64,000 bases of DNA. It comes from Legionella steelei. GTDB taxonomy: Bacteria; Pseudomonadota; Gammaproteobacteria; Legionellales; Legionellaceae. Made by a program: the position numbers and the translations under genes. The stretch is from positions 901,688 through 965,687 of the forward strand of contig NZ_LNYY01000019.1 of assembly GCF_001468005.1 (NCBI RefSeq), read 5' to 3'. The notes under the pieces are model-generated. The model saw only the letters and a list, made by a program, of their open reading frames with translations, had not been told where the DNA came from and did not search any database. Below, piece after piece: positions 48,122 through 57,100 of the stretch; the stretch's first letter is position 1, and each line of letters opens with the position of its first letter.

Positions 48122-50926
48122 TCAGTCCAATAAAGCTTGCTCTACTAAAGCTTGTTGCTGCTGGGCATGCAACGCCGGACTTCCTACCGCAGGTGCCGCA
48201 GCAAACTCTCTTCCTGCATAGTGTAAAGTTTGTTCAGGAAGCAAACAGTCTACTATATTATGCTGAGAAGAAAACCATACACCCTGGTTTTGTGGCTCTT
48301 CTTGGCACCAAATCACCTTCTTGGCTTGAGGATATTTATTGAGTTCCGCAGAAAGTGCTTTTTTGGGAAACGGATATAATTGCTCAATTCGGACTATAGC
48401 AACGTGATTTAACTCTTTATCACGACGCATTTGCAGCAAGTCATAATAAACTTTTCCACAACACAGCACTACTTTTGTCACTTTTTTTGCATCCAGAACA
48501 TCAATTTCCGGAATAATAGTATGGAATTTACCTTTAAATAAATCCTCTAAAGGAGAAACCGCTAACTTATGGCGTAACAGACTCTTAGGGGTCATGACAA
48601 TTAATGGCTTTCTGAAATTACGAATGACTTGTCTTCTTAACAAATGGAATATTTGAGCTGGTGTAGTTGGTGTACATACTTGCATATTATGCTGAGCACA
48701 AAGTTGCATGTAACGTTCCAGACGCGCAGATGAATGCTCAGGCCCTTGACCTTCATATCCATGGGGCAATAACATGACTAGACCACATAAGCGGCCCCAT
48801 TTTTGCTCGCCAGAACTAATGAATTGATCGATAACCACTTGCGCACCATTGGCAAAATCACCAAATTGCGCCTCCCAAAGTACTAGGAAATTTGGCGCAG
48901 AGGCAGAAAAGCCATATTCAAAAGCTAACACTGCTTCTTCTGAAAGCACTGAATCGATTACAGAAAAAGGTCGGTTCAGTTCATTAGTTATTTGCTCGAT
49001 AGGAACAAATGATTCGCCCGTTTCGACATCATGTAGTACCGCATGACGATGAGCAAAAGTTCCTCTTCCAGAGTCCTGACCTGATAAACGTACGCCATAA
49101 CCTTCTTGAACTAAACTAGCATATGCCATCGTTTCAGCGTAGCCCCAGTTCATCGGTAATTCACCAGCAGTCATTTTATCGCGTTCACTTAATAAACGCT
49201 GAACTACTGGGTGTAATGCAAAGCCCTTAGGTAATGCATTTAATTGTTTGGCTAAATTTTTTAAATTCTCTTTAGAAATTGTGGTATCTACCTTATCGGT
49301 CCATTTTGCATTGACATAAGGAGTCCAATCCACAGCATATTTGCCTTCATAATCCCCATGAACTAAATCAACGACTGCTTTACCCTGATCCAAAGAATCA
49401 CGATAAGCATCAACTAGTTTTTCAGAATCCTGACTGCTTAGTATGCCTTCTTGGATCAGCTGATCGGCATAAATTTCGCGTAATGGACGCATGGATTTAA
49501 TTTTTCGATACATGGACGGTTGAGTTACTGCAGGCTCATCTGCCTCATTGTGACCATGGCGTCGATAGCAAACAAGATCAATGACTACATCTCGCTTAAA
49601 TTTCATTCTGAAGTCAAAAGCCAGGTTAGTCGCAAATACAACTGCTTCAGGATCATCACCATTCACGTGAATAACAGGTGCCTGTACCATTTTCGCAACA
49701 TCGGTACAATATAAAGTAGAACGTGCATCCAAAGGATTGCTGGTAGTGAAACCTATTTGGTTGTTAACCACAATGTGAACTGTACCGCCAGTAGAATAAC
49801 CGCGTGCCTGAGAAAAGTTAAACGTTTCCATGACAACGCCTTGTCCCGCAAAAGCAGCATCTCCATGAATCACCACAGGAACAACTTTTTCCTTTTTAAT
49901 GAGATCATTACGTCGACCTAAACGTGAGCGTACAGAGCCTTCTACCACTGGCCCAATAATTTCTAAGTGTGAGGGATTAAAGGCCAAAGCCAAATGAACT
50001 ACTGAACCCGAACCTGTTTTTATATCTGAAGAAAACCCTAAATGATATTTCACATCACCAGTACGTTCGTATTTTATTTTTCCTTCGAACTCTTGGAACA
50101 GCTGATTAGGCTCTTTACCTAATACATTAACCAGCACATTTAAGCGGCCTCTATGAGCCATACCGATGACCACTTCCTTAACATTATCTCGTCCAGAACA
50201 GGCAATGATTTCTTTCATCATGGGAATTAAAGAATCGCCCCCTTCAAGAGAGAAACGTTTTTGCCCCACATAACGGGTACCTAAATAGCGTTCTAAACCG
50301 TCTGCAGCAATTAAGTCCTTTAAAAGGTTGAGCTTTTTTGTTGCATCTAGATTAAGGCGACCACGAACAGACTCCATTCGTTCTTGTAGCCATTCGACTT
50401 CTTCCGTATTAGAGATGTGCATGTACTCAATACCAATACTGCCACAGTACGTTTGGCGCAAGGCTTGGTATATATCATCCAGAGTCATTTCTGGGCCATT
50501 AAATGTTGTACCTGCAAAAAACTTACGCTTTCTATCTACATCAGATAAGTGATGATAATCCAATTCCAATGCGGGTACTGGAGTACGCTCCGCCATTTCA
50601 AGAGGATCAAGTTTCGCCGCATGATGTCCTAATGAACGGTATGCGTTAATTAAATCTGCAATTCTAAATTGTTGGCTATCTGAAGATTGGACAACCGGTA
50701 TTGCTTTTTTATCTGCATTCTGCAAAAAATAATCGCGAATTTCTCTGTGTGAACGTTCCTTTTCAGCACCATTAACCTTGGGTAAAGCACTAAATACTGC
50801 TCGCCAATCGGATGAAACCGAACTAGGATCAGCAAGATAATCTTCATACAGGCTATCAACATATGCCATACTTCCACCAGATAAATAGGAAGAAGCCCAT
50901 TCTTTTTGCAGATCGGAACTGCTCAT
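48122..50926 (-). CDS. sucA: 2-oxoglutarate dehydrogenase E1
   Basis: Thiamine diphosphate-dependent decarboxylase of 934 residues. I chose the ATG at 50926, with GGAGAG upstream, over a TTG five codons earlier. The N-terminal SucA segment (SSYLSGGSMAYVDSLYEDY), the cofactor region GDAAFAGQGVV, IGFTTSNP and the transketolase-type C-terminal half are all present. First gene of the suc group, transcribed toward sucB. Confidence 0.98.
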   Translation of the reverse strand: MSSSDLQKEWASSYLSGGSMAYVDSLYEDYLADPSSVSSDWRAVFSALPKVNGAEKERSHREIRDYFLQNADKKAIPVVQSSDSQQFRIADLINAYRSLGHHAAKLDPLEMAERTPVPALELDYHHLSDVDRKRKFFAGTTFNGPEMTLDDIYQALRQTYCGSIGIEYMHISNTEEVEWLQERMESVRGRLNLDATKKLNLLKDLIAADGLERYLGTRYVGQKRFSLEGGDSLIPMMKEIIACSGRDNVKEVVIGMAHRGRLNVLVNVLGKEPNQLFQEFEGKIKYERTGDVKYHLGFSSDIKTGSGSVVHLALAFNPSHLEIIGPVVEGSVRSRLGRRNDLIKKEKVVPVVIHGDAAFAGQGVVMETFNFSQARGYSTGGTVHIVVNNQIGFTTSNPLDARSTLYCTDVAKMVQAPVIHVNGDDPEAVVFATNLAFDFRMKFKRDVVIDLVCYRRHGHNEADEPAVTQPSMYRKIKSMRPLREIYADQLIQEGILSSQDSEKLVDAYRDSLDQGKAVVDLVHGDYEGKYAVDWTPYVNAKWTDKVDTTISKENLKNLAKQLNALPKGFALHPVVQRLLSERDKMTAGELPMNWGYAETMAYASLVQEGYGVRLSGQDSGRGTFAHRHAVLHDVETGESFVPIEQITNELNRPFSVIDSVLSEEAVLAFEYGFSASAPNFLVLWEAQFGDFANGAQVVIDQFISSGEQKWGRLCGLVMLLPHGYEGQGPEHSSARLERYMQLCAQHNMQVCTPTTPAQIFHLLRRQVIRNFRKPLIVMTPKSLLRHKLAVSPLEDLFKGKFHTIIPEIDVLDAKKVTKVVLCCGKVYYDLLQMRRDKELNHVAIVRIEQLYPFPKKALSAELNKYPQAKKVIWCQEEPQNQGVWFSSQHNIVDCLLPEQTLHYAGREFAAAPAVGSPALHAQQQQALVEQALLD

Positions 50927-51311
50927 TTTCTTTCTCTCCAAAGGGTATTAATCACTACCACCATTAAATTGGTAAGTACTCAGCCCCTATCAGGTAGCGA
51001 TTGTATTTGACGCATCTTGCGGGAAAGTTTTCCTAATCAATGCTTACATTTTGGTGTATGTGGCACTTGCTTAGAAAAATTTTCTCACAACCTGCGCTCA
51101 AATCCAAACATTCACCCAAACATTAACATAGAGGACCTGAGTTACTACTTAAATTGGCTATTCCACTCATCCCCGTGGATAAAACAGCTATCCCCGCAAA
51201 AGCGGGGATCCATCCTTATTCTGGTTTCGAGCTCATTTTCAAGGTAATTCTCATTTTATGAAAATGAATTGCCCATTTTAACGGCTCTTACCAAGTACCT
51301 TAAAAGTACCA
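50927..51311. other. Intergenic region between sdhB and sucA
   Basis: 385 bases. It contains the hairpin ATCCCCGC-aaaa-GCGGGGAT at 51190-51209, part of the widespread CCCCGC/GCGGGG intergenic repeat type, preceded by the related CATCCCCGTGG. A suc promoter may lie here, but I could not fix one. A 76-codon frame at 51017-51247 crosses the hairpin and looks spurious. Confidence 0.6.
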
Positions 51312-52034
51312 TTAGGTTTCTTGTGTCAGCATCTGCAAGCGAATATCAGCAATTGCTTTCATTGGATTGAGACCTTTCGGACAAACGCTCGTACAATTCA
51401 TAATGCTTCGGCAACGGAACACACTAAACGGATCTTGTAATTTATCTAGGCGGTGCGCTGTTGCAGTATCACGACTGTCTGCTAAAAATCGTCGTGCCTG
51501 TAATAATCCAGCTGGGCCGACATATTTTTCTGGATTCCACCAGTATGAAGGACATGAGCTGGTACAACACGCACATAAAATACACTCATACAAGCCATCA
51601 AGCTGCGCACGCTCTTCCGGAGATTGTAAACGCTCTTGAGCTGGTGCCACGTCATTATTTTGTAAATAAGGCTCTATACGCTCGTACTGTTGATAAAATT
51701 GAGACATATCAACAACCAAATCACGAATGACTGGAAACGCGGGTAAAGGACGAACAACTATTTTGTCTGTGTTCAGCTGGGACACATGCGTAATGCACGC
51801 CAAGGCATTAGTCCCATTAATATTCATACCATCTGAACCACATACCCCCTCGCGGCATGAACGTCTATAGGTTATGGAGGGATCCTGCTCTGCTTTCAAA
51901 CGCTCAAGTAATGTGAGCAACATAGGATCACTTTTAGCTGGGATCTCCAACTCATAATCTTTCATATAAGGCTTAGCATCCACCTCAGGATTATAGCGAT
52001 ATATTGATAGGGTCAATTTTCTACTATCTGCCAT
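51312..52034 (-). CDS. sdhB: Succinate dehydrogenase iron-sulfur subunit
   Basis: Carries electrons from the flavin to ubiquinone. 240 residues. The plant-type ferredoxin cysteines lie in SCREGVCGSDG, and the two C-terminal cluster sites in CILCACCTSSCP and CRSIMNCTSVCPKGLNP. Same strand as sdhA, 14 bases downstream of it. Confidence 0.98.
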   Translation of the reverse strand: MADSRKLTLSIYRYNPEVDAKPYMKDYELEIPAKSDPMLLTLLERLKAEQDPSITYRRSCREGVCGSDGMNINGTNALACITHVSQLNTDKIVVRPLPAFPVIRDLVVDMSQFYQQYERIEPYLQNNDVAPAQERLQSPEERAQLDGLYECILCACCTSSCPSYWWNPEKYVGPAGLLQARRFLADSRDTATAHRLDKLQDPFSVFRCRSIMNCTSVCPKGLNPMKAIADIRLQMLTQET

Positions 52035-52048
52035 GTAATCTATCCTCG

Positions 52049-53818
52049 TTAGTAAACGCGTTCTTTCGGCGCAAAAGGCTCGACATGCTTAGGTGATGCA
52101 TTAACTGGACGAAAATCAATCTTCTCACCTTCCTCAAAATATAGCGTGTGTTTAATCCAGTTTTCATCATCGCGTTTTGGATAATCTTCACGGCTATGAG
52201 CGCCACGACTCTCAGTACGCACAATCGCGGACTGCGCTGTAGCGTATGCAGTTGCCATTAAATTATCCAGCTCTAACGCGCTGACTCGTTCTGTATTAAA
52301 TACATTGCTTTTATCTTCTAATTTGGCATGGGCCAAGCGCTCACGTAAAGCCTGTAAACGTTTTAAGCCAGAGGCCATCACTTCACCGGTGCGGAATACA
52401 CCAAAATCTTCTTGCATCACACGTTGCATTTCATCATGAATCACCGCAGGGCTTTCGCCATCTGTTGAATTATTCCATCGATTATATCGTTGCAAAGATG
52501 AAGCAATATCATCATCACTGATATAAGTCATTTCCGGTAATTGATTTGACTGCCATAACTCTTCAACATGTATTCCCGCCGCACGACCAAAAACAACCAA
52601 GTCCAGTAACGAATTACCACCCAAACGGTTCGCACCATGTACAGAAACACAAGCACATTCTCCTACCGCATATAAGCCTTCTACGATATGTTCCGCACCA
52701 TTAGTTTTCGTAAGCACTTGACCATACATATTTGTTGGTATTCCACCCATACTGTAGTGGCATGTAGGAACTACTGGAATCGGCTCAACAATTGGGTCAA
52801 CTCCAGCAAATTTCATAGATAATTCACGAATTCCTGGCAAACGCGACATAATGAGATCGGCTCCCAGATGATCCAGTTTTAACTTAACGTAATCAACTCC
52901 TTTAGGATCAAAACCTTTACCTGCACGTATCTCAAGAGCCATGGAACGCGCAACCACATCACGAGAAGCGAGATCCTTAACTCGCGGTGCATAACGCTCC
53001 ATAAAGCGTTCACCGTCTTTATTAATTAAATAACCACCCTCACCGCGACAACCCTCAGTCACTAAAACGCCTGCTCCAGCAATACCGGTAGGATGAAACT
53101 GCCACATTTCCATGTCTTGTAATGGAATGCCTGCTCTGAGTGCCATCCCAAAACCATCACCAGTATTAATAAAGGCATTGGTTGTAGATTGGTAAATACG
53201 GCCTGCGCCCCCAGTTGCCAAAATACATACCCTGGATTGGAAAAATACTACTTCACCAGTTTCAATACACATCGCAGTAACACCGGATATGAGACCATGA
53301 GCATCTTTAACGAGATCAAGAGCATACCATTCGCTAAATACGTGCGTTTTTGCTTTTAAATTTTGTTGATACAGTGTATGCAGCAAGGCATGTCCTGTTC
53401 TATCTGCTGCAGCACAAGTACGCGCTGCTTGCTCACCACCAAAATTTTTTGATTGGCCACCAAACTGACGTTGATAGATTCTTCCATTATCCATACGCGA
53501 AAAAGGTAAACCCATGTGTTCGAGTTCATATACCGCTTCTGGACCTGTTTTACAGAGATACTCAATTGAGTCCTGATCACCAATGTAATCAGCACCTTTC
53601 ACTGTATCATACATATGCCAACGCCAATCATCTTCATGAGCATTTCCCAATGCACAAGTAATCCCGCCTTGAGCTGATACTGTATGTGAACGCGTTGGAA
53701 ATACTTTGGATAAGAGTGCGACTTTTAAACCAGAATTTGCCATCTGCAGTGCAGCACGCATTCCCGCTCCGCCTGCACCAATAATTACTGCATCAAATGT
53801 GTTACGTGCAATTGCCAT
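52049..53818 (-). CDS. sdhA: Succinate dehydrogenase flavoprotein subunit
   Basis: Oxidises succinate to fumarate at the inner face of the cytoplasmic membrane. 589 residues, with the Rossmann motif GAGGAG at 14-19 and the covalent FAD histidine H45 in [10 protein letters not shown]. It starts one base after the sdhD stop codon. Confidence 0.98.
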   Translation of the reverse strand: MAIARNTFDAVIIGAGGAGMRAALQMANSGLKVALLSKVFPTRSHTVSAQGGITCALGNAHEDDWRWHMYDTVKGADYIGDQDSIEYLCKTGPEAVYELEHMGLPFSRMDNGRIYQRQFGGQSKNFGGEQAARTCAAADRTGHALLHTLYQQNLKAKTHVFSEWYALDLVKDAHGLISGVTAMCIETGEVVFFQSRVCILATGGAGRIYQSTTNAFINTGDGFGMALRAGIPLQDMEMWQFHPTGIAGAGVLVTEGCRGEGGYLINKDGERFMERYAPRVKDLASRDVVARSMALEIRAGKGFDPKGVDYVKLKLDHLGADLIMSRLPGIRELSMKFAGVDPIVEPIPVVPTCHYSMGGIPTNMYGQVLTKTNGAEHIVEGLYAVGECACVSVHGANRLGGNSLLDLVVFGRAAGIHVEELWQSNQLPEMTYISDDDIASSLQRYNRWNNSTDGESPAVIHDEMQRVMQEDFGVFRTGEVMASGLKRLQALRERLAHAKLEDKSNVFNTERVSALELDNLMATAYATAQSAIVRTESRGAHSREDYPKRDDENWIKHTLYFEEGEKIDFRPVNASPKHVEPFAPKERVY

Positions 53819-53819
53819 G

Positions 53820-54167
53820 CTACTGCCCCCAAAGGATCATTAAGCCCCAGACAAATTGACTAAGGAGCCATAAAACGACTAACATTTGTACTGATAAACG
53901 CAGAGCAGTACACTTCATATAATCTGTAGTCACTGTCCAAATACCTATCCATGCATGCAATGAAAGAGCAAACAATGCAATCAGTGACGCGATCCGAACT
54001 AATACATTAGAAAAAAGGGCATGCCATTGTGCAAAACCTAGTTCCGGATGCGTTAACAAGAATCCAATAATAAAAAAAGAATAAACAGCAAAATAAACTG
54101 CGGTGACTCGTTGAATCAACCAATCTTTTAGCCCATTACCTGTTAAGCTGGTGACATTATTTACCAT
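53820..54167 (-). CDS. sdhD: Succinate dehydrogenase membrane anchor SdhD
   Basis: Inner-membrane anchor, 115 residues, three helices. The heme-ligand histidine lies in [17 protein letters not shown], with the conserved WxxxTxDYxK pattern. It overlaps the sdhC end by 7 bases. Confidence 0.95.
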   Translation of the reverse strand: MVNNVTSLTGNGLKDWLIQRVTAVYFAVYSFFIIGFLLTHPELGFAQWHALFSNVLVRIASLIALFALSLHAWIGIWTVTTDYMKCTALRLSVQMLVVLWLLSQFVWGLMILWGQ

Positions 54168-54535
54168 ATCCAGATTCCTAGAAAAATTGACAAAATAATG
54201 GCAAGAATAATGACTAAAACAGCGGAACGCCGACCGGCATCAAGATGCTCACCAAACCCCATATCCATCACAAGATGCCTAATCCCTGCAAGTAAGTGAT
54301 AAATCATTGCTGCACCAAATGCCCACATTATCATCTTATAAGCAGGATGCGACAACAAACTTTTCACTTGGGTAAAGGCCTCTTCTGATTGCACTGATTG
54401 GCCAAAGATATAAAGCATTATGGGTAACAGTAAAAATAAAACCACCCCTGAAATCCTATGTAAAATAGACGATATCGCCATAGGGGGATATTTTAAACTA
54501 CCCAAATCCAGATTAACGGGTCTTTTTTTGTTCAC
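54161..54535 (-). CDS. sdhC: Succinate dehydrogenase cytochrome b556 subunit SdhC
   Basis: Inner-membrane anchor of 124 residues from a GTG start. It shows the family signature RPVNLDL / HRISGVVLF near the N-terminus and HLLAGIRHLVMDMG, whose histidine is the heme ligand. First gene of sdhCDAB. The 261-base gap upstream separates it from a divergent gene. Confidence 0.96.
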   Translation of the reverse strand: MNKKRPVNLDLGSLKYPPMAISSILHRISGVVLFLLLPIMLYIFGQSVQSEEAFTQVKSLLSHPAYKMIMWAFGAAMIYHLLAGIRHLVMDMGFGEHLDAGRRSAVLVIILAIILSIFLGIWIW

Positions 54536-54796
54536 TGTGAGTTTCTTCCTTAATGAGAAAAGTTAATTAAATAAAGCACAAATGCGAAGTATAGCACTCT
54601 GTTTTTATCACGCAAGATTAAGTCGATACGGATTCTTAACTTACCGCTATCTAATCCAAATAAATTCGTTCACTGCTGCTATTTTTTAAAAAATCTTTTT
54701 ACGCGAAAAAATATTTAGTAAATTGAAGATAAAAAATGAATCAATGTGATTTTGGTTGTATAATTAACATACATTTATTACGTTTAGGCATCACTT

Positions 54797-55792
54797 ATGG
54801 CAATATCTGACGATCCAAATGCACGACTTATCTATTGCGTCTCCAAAGGGCTTGTTAAAACCGTACACAATATTGTAAATGATAATGATATAAAGCGAAT
54901 TCAGAGAATTCAACCAAAAGTCATTGAGCAAGCAATAAAAAATATATTAGATGCAACAAAATCTGGGCACTTAACTATTGAACAAATCAATAAACAAGGA
55001 GAAATTCTTACCTTACTATGCAACCTACCAAAAAATGTTCCTCAACCCAACCCTAAGATTGCAGCAACTGCATTGGCAAAATATGCTGAATATCGACAGA
55101 ATCAACTAGATGAGGAACTGACAAATTTAATTCCCAATGGGAAGGTAAAAGAGAGCGATTGGGCTGCTGTCTTTGCGTATATTCAAAAACATAAGATGCA
55201 ACCTTCTCAGGCATCCATAGGGTATTTATTACGCGTGGCAGGAGCCAACGGGCAATGGGATAACGTTAAACCCCTATTAAGCCATCGAGAGCCTGATTGG
55301 AGAATGGCAGGTGAGTTACTCTTTATGGCAGTAAAAGCGGGACAACTTGATGTGGCGAAGCAGCTTTGTGATTTGTCTCAAGAGAATATGCCCAATGTGA
55401 ATGGCATTAAACGCGCATTGAAAGAAGCAAAAAAAGAAGGGCATCATGAAATTGCCAGTTATCTATCTTGTGAACTCATACATCAGAGTAATTTAGAAAA
55501 AGATCCTTTAGTACTGACACAAGCCCTACTTCAAGATTATGTGGCGCATTCATTTGTAGGAAGTAGTTTATTCAGTACTCAAGTAAAAGCGGTGAAAAAT
55601 ATCCTGTCACAAGTAAAACGTGCAGCCGCACAAGAACATGATGACACCTCAAGAAATCAAGCCGTACTCGATAGTGTTCAATTATTACAAAAAGTTGTGG
55701 GTGATAATAAAGAATTACGCGGGTATGTTGATTACATTAAAGCACACAGTGATAAGCCTGAAGAATCTCCTTCTCTAAAAGCTGAACTTTGA
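54797..55792 (+). CDS. Helical-repeat protein of unknown function (ankyrin-like region)
   Basis: A 331-residue soluble protein, divergent from sdhC and convergent with lvgA. The region about 140-230 has repeated short helix pairs of ankyrin character (VAGANGQWDNVKPLLSHR; AVKAGQLDVAKQLCDLS; AKKEGHHEIASYL). The N- and C-terminal parts are helical and charged. Ankyrin proteins are frequent among Legionella effectors, so translocation is possible but not shown. Confidence 0.75.
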   Translation: MAISDDPNARLIYCVSKGLVKTVHNIVNDNDIKRIQRIQPKVIEQAIKNILDATKSGHLTIEQINKQGEILTLLCNLPKNVPQPNPKIAATALAKYAEYRQNQLDEELTNLIPNGKVKESDWAAVFAYIQKHKMQPSQASIGYLLRVAGANGQWDNVKPLLSHREPDWRMAGELLFMAVKAGQLDVAKQLCDLSQENMPNVNGIKRALKEAKKEGHHEIASYLSCELIHQSNLEKDPLVLTQALLQDYVAHSFVGSSLFSTQVKAVKNILSQVKRAAAQEHDDTSRNQAVLDSVQLLQKVVGDNKELRGYVDYIKAHSDKPEESPSLKAEL

Positions 55793-55812
55793 TTGCTTAA
55801 TATTCTGAACTG

Positions 55813-55842
55813 AAAGCCCTCATTTCAATAGGGCTTTTATTT
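55813..55842 (+). terminator. Intrinsic terminator of the helical-repeat gene
   Basis: AAAGCCCT pairs with AGGGCTTT (55813-55820, 55830-55837), followed by T-rich sequence. It overlaps the end of the converging lvgA gene. Confidence 0.8.
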
Positions 55843-56499
55843 AGTAGGCCGCATAGAAGAGCCTCTTGGTTGCTTATAAGTGTCACGTGGCGCTTCAAGC
55901 GGATACCCGTATTTGTCTGCGTTCTGTTTAACAATTTGTAAATAGCGTTCACCCCATGCGCCCGGATCAAAGTTAGTTACTACAACGTTATAGGGTAAAT
56001 TGATAATCGATTCAAAGGCTTTTCTTTGAGGAAGTAAATGTCCACCAAAAGATACTTGCACTTCAGTTTCTTTATCAGTACCCCCGTCTTTTAAACGCTC
56101 AACCAAGATATAAATCATTTTTTCTATGGTCATATAGAGCTTATACATGGACATCCCAGCAGACAACATCTCTTCACTTTTGGAAGTCGACAATTTTGAT
56201 CCTGAATCAAGAATAGGATATACGAATTCGTACTCATTTGTTCCTTGAATTAGTTCTGGCTTGATAACGATTGGAGGTGAAATAAGATCTACATATGGAG
56301 ACACAATATAAAGTTGAAAATCAGCCCAACGCCACCAAATTTGATAAACCCGCTCAACTAAGGTTATAGGATCATTTAAATCCTCTTGCATTTGCAGTTT
56401 ACGCAAATCAATACTGTTCTCAGCGTTCTCATCAAAACTTTCTAGATATTCTGCGTTTTCGTCAGTAGTGGGGAAATCTGGTTCATCAGCCATTTGCAT
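55837..56499 (-). CDS. lvgA: Probable LvgA, Dot/Icm coupling-complex adaptor
   Basis: A 220-residue soluble protein with a very acidic N-terminus (about 1-45) and a compact mixed domain after it (WWRWADFQLYIVSPYVDLI; FGGHLLPQRKAFESIINLPYNVVV). I assign LvgA from its size, acidity and position close to sdhCDAB, where lvgA lies in L. pneumophila. There LvgA binds IcmS in the DotL coupling complex and helps select effectors. The match is from memory of gene order and character, not an alignment. Confidence 0.6.
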   Translation of the reverse strand: MQMADEPDFPTTDENAEYLESFDENAENSIDLRKLQMQEDLNDPITLVERVYQIWWRWADFQLYIVSPYVDLISPPIVIKPELIQGTNEYEFVYPILDSGSKLSTSKSEEMLSAGMSMYKLYMTIEKMIYILVERLKDGGTDKETEVQVSFGGHLLPQRKAFESIINLPYNVVVTNFDPGAWGERYLQIVKQNADKYGYPLEAPRDTYKQPRGSSMRPTK

Positions 56500-56743
56500 A
56501 CCACATATAAATCAAGCCTATACGTCTATATTAGCCCAAATTTAATGAATGAGCACGAAAGTTAAATGCGCTTCGGTAAAAAATCCGAAAAAAATGTGAC
56601 TACATGCGCATAAGGATTTGATTTAGCTCAATAAACCTAGGCTAGGCTGCTAAGCGCAGCATGGAGATACTTGTTAATTGGTCTTCATAATGGAGTTTTG
56701 GCAGTACAAATTAAATTCAGCAAACGCTGAGCTTAACGGCCGG
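56500..56743. other. Intergenic region upstream of lvgA
   Basis: This would hold the lvgA promoter. A CCTAGGCTAGGCTGCTAAGCGCAGC stretch near 56635 forms a short GCTGC/GCAGC dyad. Nothing else is seen before the repeat that starts at 56744. Confidence 0.4.
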
Positions 56744-56887
56744 TAGGATCTGTTTTCATTTCGCTAGCTTGGGTCAAAATGGCTTGATTTTCGAGTAGCG
56801 AAGCGCAGTATACACAAGTATGTGAGCATCGGAACGCAGAAAATCAGGTCAGTTTGGCCAAGATAGTAGAAATGGAAACAGCTCCTA
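56744..56887. repeat. 144-bp MITE-like palindromic element, copy 3 (longest)
   Basis: In reverse orientation it matches the element at 15019-15149 almost throughout. It adds about 15 internal bases (CGCTTCGCTACTCGA) that the first copy lacks. The ends TAGGATCTGTTTTCATTTC and GAAATGGAAACAGCTCCTA are largely complementary. It abuts the feoC stop codon. Confidence 0.85.
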
Positions 56888-57100
56888 AAGGTATTGATAA
56901 TATTCAGGGGCGTTAGTACGACACTTAAAGCATGTACTTTGGCAGTTTGCTTTTTCCTGGCATTTTCGGATTACTCCCTTGCCAATCCATAAATCAAGCA
57001 TAGGTTGTAGTGCAGGGAGATCCAAACGAAACTCTCGAGTCAATTGCTGAGTACTCACGACTCCTTGACGGCAAATGTAATCACGTATTTGCAACAGCAT
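56885..57100 (-). CDS. feoC: FeoC-like protein with cysteine cluster
   Basis: Small winged-helix protein of the ferrous iron transport operon. I chose the ATG at 57100, with a strong GGAGG upstream, giving 71 residues and a 20-base overlap with feoB; a longer frame to 57142 lacks such a site. Cysteines at 47, 53, 57 and 60 sit in the wing as in [4Fe-4S]-binding FeoC proteins. It may regulate FeoB stability or transcription. Confidence 0.85.
   Translation of the reverse strand: MLLQIRDYICRQGVVSTQQLTREFRLDLPALQPMLDLWIGKGVIRKCQEKANCQSTCFKCRTNAPEYYQYL

Noticed and set aside
51017-51247. 76-codon plus-strand frame in the sucA-sdhB gap
   Set aside because: Crosses the CCCCGC hairpin repeat, has no ribosome site and resembles no protein.
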